From the NCBI GenBank assembly GCA_902791885.1, contig CADAXO010000089.1:1-7311 (forward strand): 7,311 bases of DNA. Reading direction: 5' to 3'. Of this stretch, positions 6,145 to 7,311 are shown in pieces. Both the position numbers and the translations under genes were made by a program. The DNA comes from Oscillospiraceae bacterium. GTDB lineage: Bacteria > Bacillota_A > Clostridia > Saccharofermentanales > Saccharofermentanaceae. The number at the start of each line of letters is the position of its first letter. Positions within the stretch are counted from its first letter, which is position 1. A model generated the notes under the pieces. The model was not told where the DNA came from and ran no database searches. It saw nothing but the letters and a program-made list of their open reading frames with translations.

Positions 6145-6173
6145 TTGACCTTAAAGCCTGTTTTGGATAAAAT
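6145..6173 (+). promoter_or_regulatory. Sigma-A-type promoter of glgP
   Basis: TTGACC (6145-6150) and TAAAAT (6168-6173) are separated by exactly 17 nt, each with one mismatch to TTGACA/TATAAT. A start near 6180 would leave about a 22-nt leader that contains little more than the ribosome binding site, so no leader-based riboswitch fits downstream of this promoter. Confidence 0.7.
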
Positions 6174-6189
6174 TAGTTGAGTTTTTATT

Positions 6190-6196
6190 AGGAGGG
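6190..6196 (+). promoter_or_regulatory. Strong ribosome binding site of glgP
   Basis: AGGAGGG ends 5 nt before the ATG at 6202. It is the strongest Shine-Dalgarno sequence in the window and fixes the glgP start. Confidence 0.85.
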
Positions 6197-6201
6197 TCAT
6201 T

Positions 6202-7311
6202 ATGGCCAAGAATATAACAGCTAAGATACTTGAAGAGAAGATGCAGGCTCACATGAGAGCCAGTACAGGTCTTACTCTTGCAGAGGCAACCCCCGCAGAT
6301 TACTGGAATGCATTGTCCAAGACTGTTGTAGAGCTTATCTCGGATGATTTTCTTGCTACAAGAAGAGCATATCTCCCCGTAAGACAGGCTCACTACCTTT
6401 CAGCCGAGTTCCTCGAAGGCAGATCATTGCTTAACAACCTTGTTAACCTTGGTATCTATGACCAGGCTAAGGAAGCTATGAAGTCCTTCGGCGTAGATCT
6501 CACCGATATCCTTGAGGAGGAGACGGATCCTTCACTCGGTAACGGCGGCTTGGGAAGACTTGCAGCATGTTTCATGGATTCATGCGCTACATTGAATCTC
6601 CCTGTAGACGGTTACGGAATCCTTTACAGATTCGGTCTTTTCCGTCAGCAGATCGAGAACGGCTTCCAGAAGGAGTATCCGGATTCCTGGATGGAGCACG
6701 GATATCCGTTCACACTTCCCAGATATGACAGAAAGGTCAAGGTCCACTACAACGATATGGATGTATGGGCTGTACCTTACGATCTCCCTATCACGGGTTA
6801 CGGCACGAAGAACATCAACCTTCTGAGACTTTGGAAGGCTGAGCCTGCCCAGGAGTTCGACTTCAATCTCTTTAATTCACAGAGATTCGATGACGCTGTT
6901 ATCGAGAGAAACAGAGTTCAGGACATCTGGAGAGTTCTTTATCCTAACGATTCTTCTTACGACGGTAAGGTTCTCCGTGTAAGACAGCAGTACTTCTTCG
7001 TATCCGCTTCACTGCAGGATATCATCAGAAAGTACAAGAAGGCACACGGCGACGATCTGCATGATTTCGCTAAGTACAATGTTATCCAGCTTAACGATAC
7101 TCACCCTGTTATCGGTATCCCTGAGCTTATGAGACTTCTCGTAGACGAGAACGGCATCAGATGGGAAGACGCATGGGAGATCACAAAGGATACATTCTGC
7201 TATACAAACCATACTGTAATGCAGGAGGCTCTCGAGAGATGGGATATCTCCATCTTCAGATTCCTCTTCCCGAGAATCTACGAGATCATCGAGGGTATCA
7301 ACAACCAGTTC
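6202..7311 (+). CDS. glgP: Glycogen/maltodextrin phosphorylase, N-terminal part (3' end outside window)
   Basis: The frame from ATG 6202 is open to the right edge, giving 370 codons of a GT35 phosphorylase. The family is usually about 750-840 residues, so roughly the N-terminal half is present. The enzyme removes terminal alpha-1,4-glucose units from glycogen or maltodextrin with phosphate, giving glucose-1-phosphate. Visible motifs are YLSAEFLEGRSL (65-76), DPSLGNGGLGRLAACFMDS (109-127), GYGILYRFGLFRQQI (137-151), VPYDLPITGYGT (191-202), NDTHPVIGIPELMR (298-311) and YTNHTVMQEALERW (334-347). The pyridoxal-phosphate lysine lies beyond the edge. The short N-terminus lacks the regulatory extension of animal enzymes. 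Glycogen versus maltodextrin preference cannot be read from this half. It is transcribed divergently from the membrane operon from its own promoter. Arginine is encoded by AGA 21 times out of 23, which suggests high expression. Confidence 0.96.
   Translation, partial: MAKNITAKILEEKMQAHMRASTGLTLAEATPADYWNALSKTVVELISDDFLATRRAYLPVRQAHYLSAEFLEGRSLLNNLVNLGIYDQAKEAMKSFGVDLTDILEEETDPSLGNGGLGRLAACFMDSCATLNLPVDGYGILYRFGLFRQQIENGFQKEYPDSWMEHGYPFTLPRYDRKVKVHYNDMDVWAVPYDLPITGYGTKNINLLRLWKAEPAQEFDFNLFNSQRFDDAVIERNRVQDIWRVLYPNDSSYDGKVLRVRQQYFFVSASLQDIIRKYKKAHGDDLHDFAKYNVIQLNDTHPVIGIPELMRLLVDENGIRWEDAWEITKDTFCYTNHTVMQEALERWDISIFRFLFPRIYEIIEGINNQF

Noticed and set aside
6034..6201. Possible riboswitch or small RNA in the divergent intergenic region
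   Set aside because: Only 168 nt, AT-rich, with promoters on both sides and leaders of about 22-30 nt; no stable stems or known riboswitch core were seen.
6151..6393. 80-codon - strand open frame at the glgP start
   Set aside because: It would run through the glgP promoter, ribosome binding site and conserved N-terminal coding sequence; its translation has no family features.

Overview
The window looks like a chromosomal segment from a low-to-mid GC Gram-positive anaerobe, most likely class Clostridia. This rests on the protein families, the AAGGAGG-type ribosome binding sites, TTG start use, and the order mltG then U32 peptidase, which resembles the Bacillus/Clostridia arrangement. I see no RNA genes, CRISPR arrays, insertion sequences or phage genes, so the region appears to be mostly core genome.

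Left part, + strand, 1-2908. Three tightly packed genes: the 3' end of typA (BipA translation GTPase, cut by the left edge), mltG (endolytic murein transglycosylase, a cell-wall terminase) and a U32-family protein best matched to TrhP, a tRNA-U34 hydroxylation enzyme. The genes overlap by 20 and 1 nt, so they are probably one operon. No methyltransferase gene (trmR) lies between mltG and trhP, where Bacillus has one.

Middle part, - strand, 6033 down to 2911. Three multispanning membrane proteins with coupled start and stop codons: an A24 prepilin peptidase, a membrane protein that reads as a CPBP/CAAX-type protease in which every catalytic position is replaced, and an AI-2E/PerM-family transporter-like protein (starting at TTG). 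This operon meets the first one tail to tail, with 2 nt between stop codons. An 18-bp palindrome covers both stops.

Right part. A 168-nt divergent intergenic region (6034-6201) carries a good sigma-A-type promoter for glgP (glycogen/maltodextrin phosphorylase, cut by the right edge), a weaker candidate promoter for the membrane operon, and an AT-rich imperfect dyad between them. glgP has a strikingly uniform arginine codon choice, which suggests high expression.

The most interesting item is the protease-like protein without active-site residues, translationally coupled to a prepilin peptidase. I saw no clear evidence of a wholly new system.
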